6,217 bases of DNA from Bacteriovoracaceae bacterium. GTDB lineage: Bacteria > Bdellovibrionota > UBA1018. The notes beneath the pieces were generated by a model, which ran no database searches, was not told the origin of the DNA, and saw nothing but the letters and a program-made list of their open reading frames with translations. The translations under genes were made by a program, and so were the position numbers. Position 1 is the first letter of the stretch, and each line of letters opens with the position of its first letter. The stretch spans positions 1 through 6,217 of the forward strand of contig JAHFAC010000109.1 of assembly GCA_023250755.1 (NCBI GenBank), given 5' to 3'. This document shows, one piece after another, positions 5,494 to 6,217 of this stretch.

Positions 5494-6217
5494 GGTGAAT
5501 TCCTAAGTAGCAAAAGCGGCTCAAGGACGGCAGCATATTCGTCAGCAACACGGTCCCAACTTCGTTTTTCTGCAATGGCCCGGGCTTTCTCAGCGATCTG
5601 TGCACGCATTTGAGGATTTTTTAGAAGCTGGGCCAGTTTTTCAGCAACTTCACGGCTATCTGCGGGATTTTCAAGGAGAAGCCCACTTTCTCCGTCGGCA
5701 ATCAATTCAGCGCCTCCTGCCAAACGCGAAACCACGGGAGGAAGCCCCGTCGCCATGGCCTCGAGAATCACCAATCCAAAGGGCTCATAAAGCGTCGGCA
5801 ATAAAAACGCGTCGGCGGCACGATAAAAAGGAGCGACATTACGAGTATGTCCTGGAAACAGGAGGCGATCCTCGACGCCCACCGCTCTCGCTCGAGCCTT
5901 AAATCCCTCGATCGCACCACTCCCCACTGCCATTAAGCGAATTTTTTTACGAAGCTCTGCATCAAGAAGCCCCATTGCATCGATTGCAACAGCAAGCCCT
6001 TTGCGCTCAAAAGCCCCAACAAAAGCGACCACCGTCTCATCCTCGTTCACACCAAAACGCCGCCGTAGCTCCTCTCGTTCATGACGTGTCGCATCGTTGA
6101 CAGGGTGAAAAACTTTTGAATCTACCCCATGGTGAATCACGTGCACGCGCTCCTCGAGTCCAAAATGCTCCTTGAGTTCGCGGGCTACTGAGTTTGCGAT
6201 GGCAATGTAGGTTTTCT
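5490..6217 (-). CDS. GT4-family glycosyltransferase, C-terminal 241 residues, cut by the window edge
   Basis: The frame is open to the right edge, so the N-terminal (acceptor) domain is missing. The GTG at 6146 is internal, because family-like sequence (YIAIANSVARELKEHFG) precedes it. What remains is the nucleotide-sugar-binding Rossmann half of a GT-B enzyme. It has VHVIHHGVD at the domain junction, VVAFVGAFERKG with the phosphate-contacting Arg-Lys, and the EX7E motif EPFGLVILE followed by AMATGLPPVV. Then come GGAELIADGESGLLL and a C-terminal helical segment. Family 1/4 members build LPS, capsule or other glycans from activated sugars; donor and acceptor cannot be read from this part. It is the first visible gene of the operon, and its stop overlaps the MgtC-family start by 4 bases. 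Confidence 0.93.
   Translation of the reverse strand, partial: KTYIAIANSVARELKEHFGLEERVHVIHHGVDSKVFHPVNDATRHEREELRRRFGVNEDETVVAFVGAFERKGLAVAIDAMGLLDAELRKKIRLMAVGSGAIEGFKARARAVGVEDRLLFPGHTRNVAPFYRAADAFLLPTLYEPFGLVILEAMATGLPPVVSRLAGGAELIADGESGLLLENPADSREVAEKLAQLLKNPQMRAQIAEKARAIAEKRSWDRVADEYAAVLEPLLLLRNSP

Overview
This is a chromosomal, housekeeping-type window of moderate GC, with tightly packed genes on both strands. I see no mobile element, CRISPR array or RNA gene. The gene set is a coenzyme-B12-dependent ribonucleotide reductase, an IHF-beta-like histone-like protein, an outer-membrane barrel with signal peptide, an MgtC-family membrane protein, an acylphosphatase and a GT4 glycosyltransferase. 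It indicates a Gram-negative bacterium. The IHF/HU type and the long NrdJ type would fit a deltaproteobacterium or Bdellovibrionota-like lineage, but that placement is a weak guess.

Layout, left to right. (1) Positions 1-1978, minus strand: the N-terminal 659 codons of nrdJ, running off the left edge. (2) Positions 1979-2515: a 537-base non-coding region. It holds a long purine-rich nrdJ leader, two NrdR-box-like elements exactly 31 bp apart, and two adjacent hairpins that probably terminate the next gene. (3) Positions 2516-3133, minus: a small secreted or outer-membrane beta-barrel protein of unknown function. (4) Positions 3249-4082, plus: a divergent undecaprenyl-diphosphatase (UppP/BacA) homologue with several active-site substitutions. 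(5) Positions 4068-4394, minus: an HU/IHF-family protein whose 3' end overlaps the end of the UppP gene by 15 bp. (6) Positions 4502-6217, minus: a three-gene operon of glycosyltransferase (truncated at the right edge), MgtC-family membrane protein and acylphosphatase. Each junction is a 4-base start/stop overlap, so translational coupling is likely.

There is no obvious multi-gene novel system. The observations most worth following are the tandem 31-bp-phased operator candidate upstream of nrdJ, the atypical active site of the UppP homologue, and the coupled glycosyltransferase-mgtC-acylphosphatase operon, whose last gene appears to use a TTG start inside the preceding stop codon.
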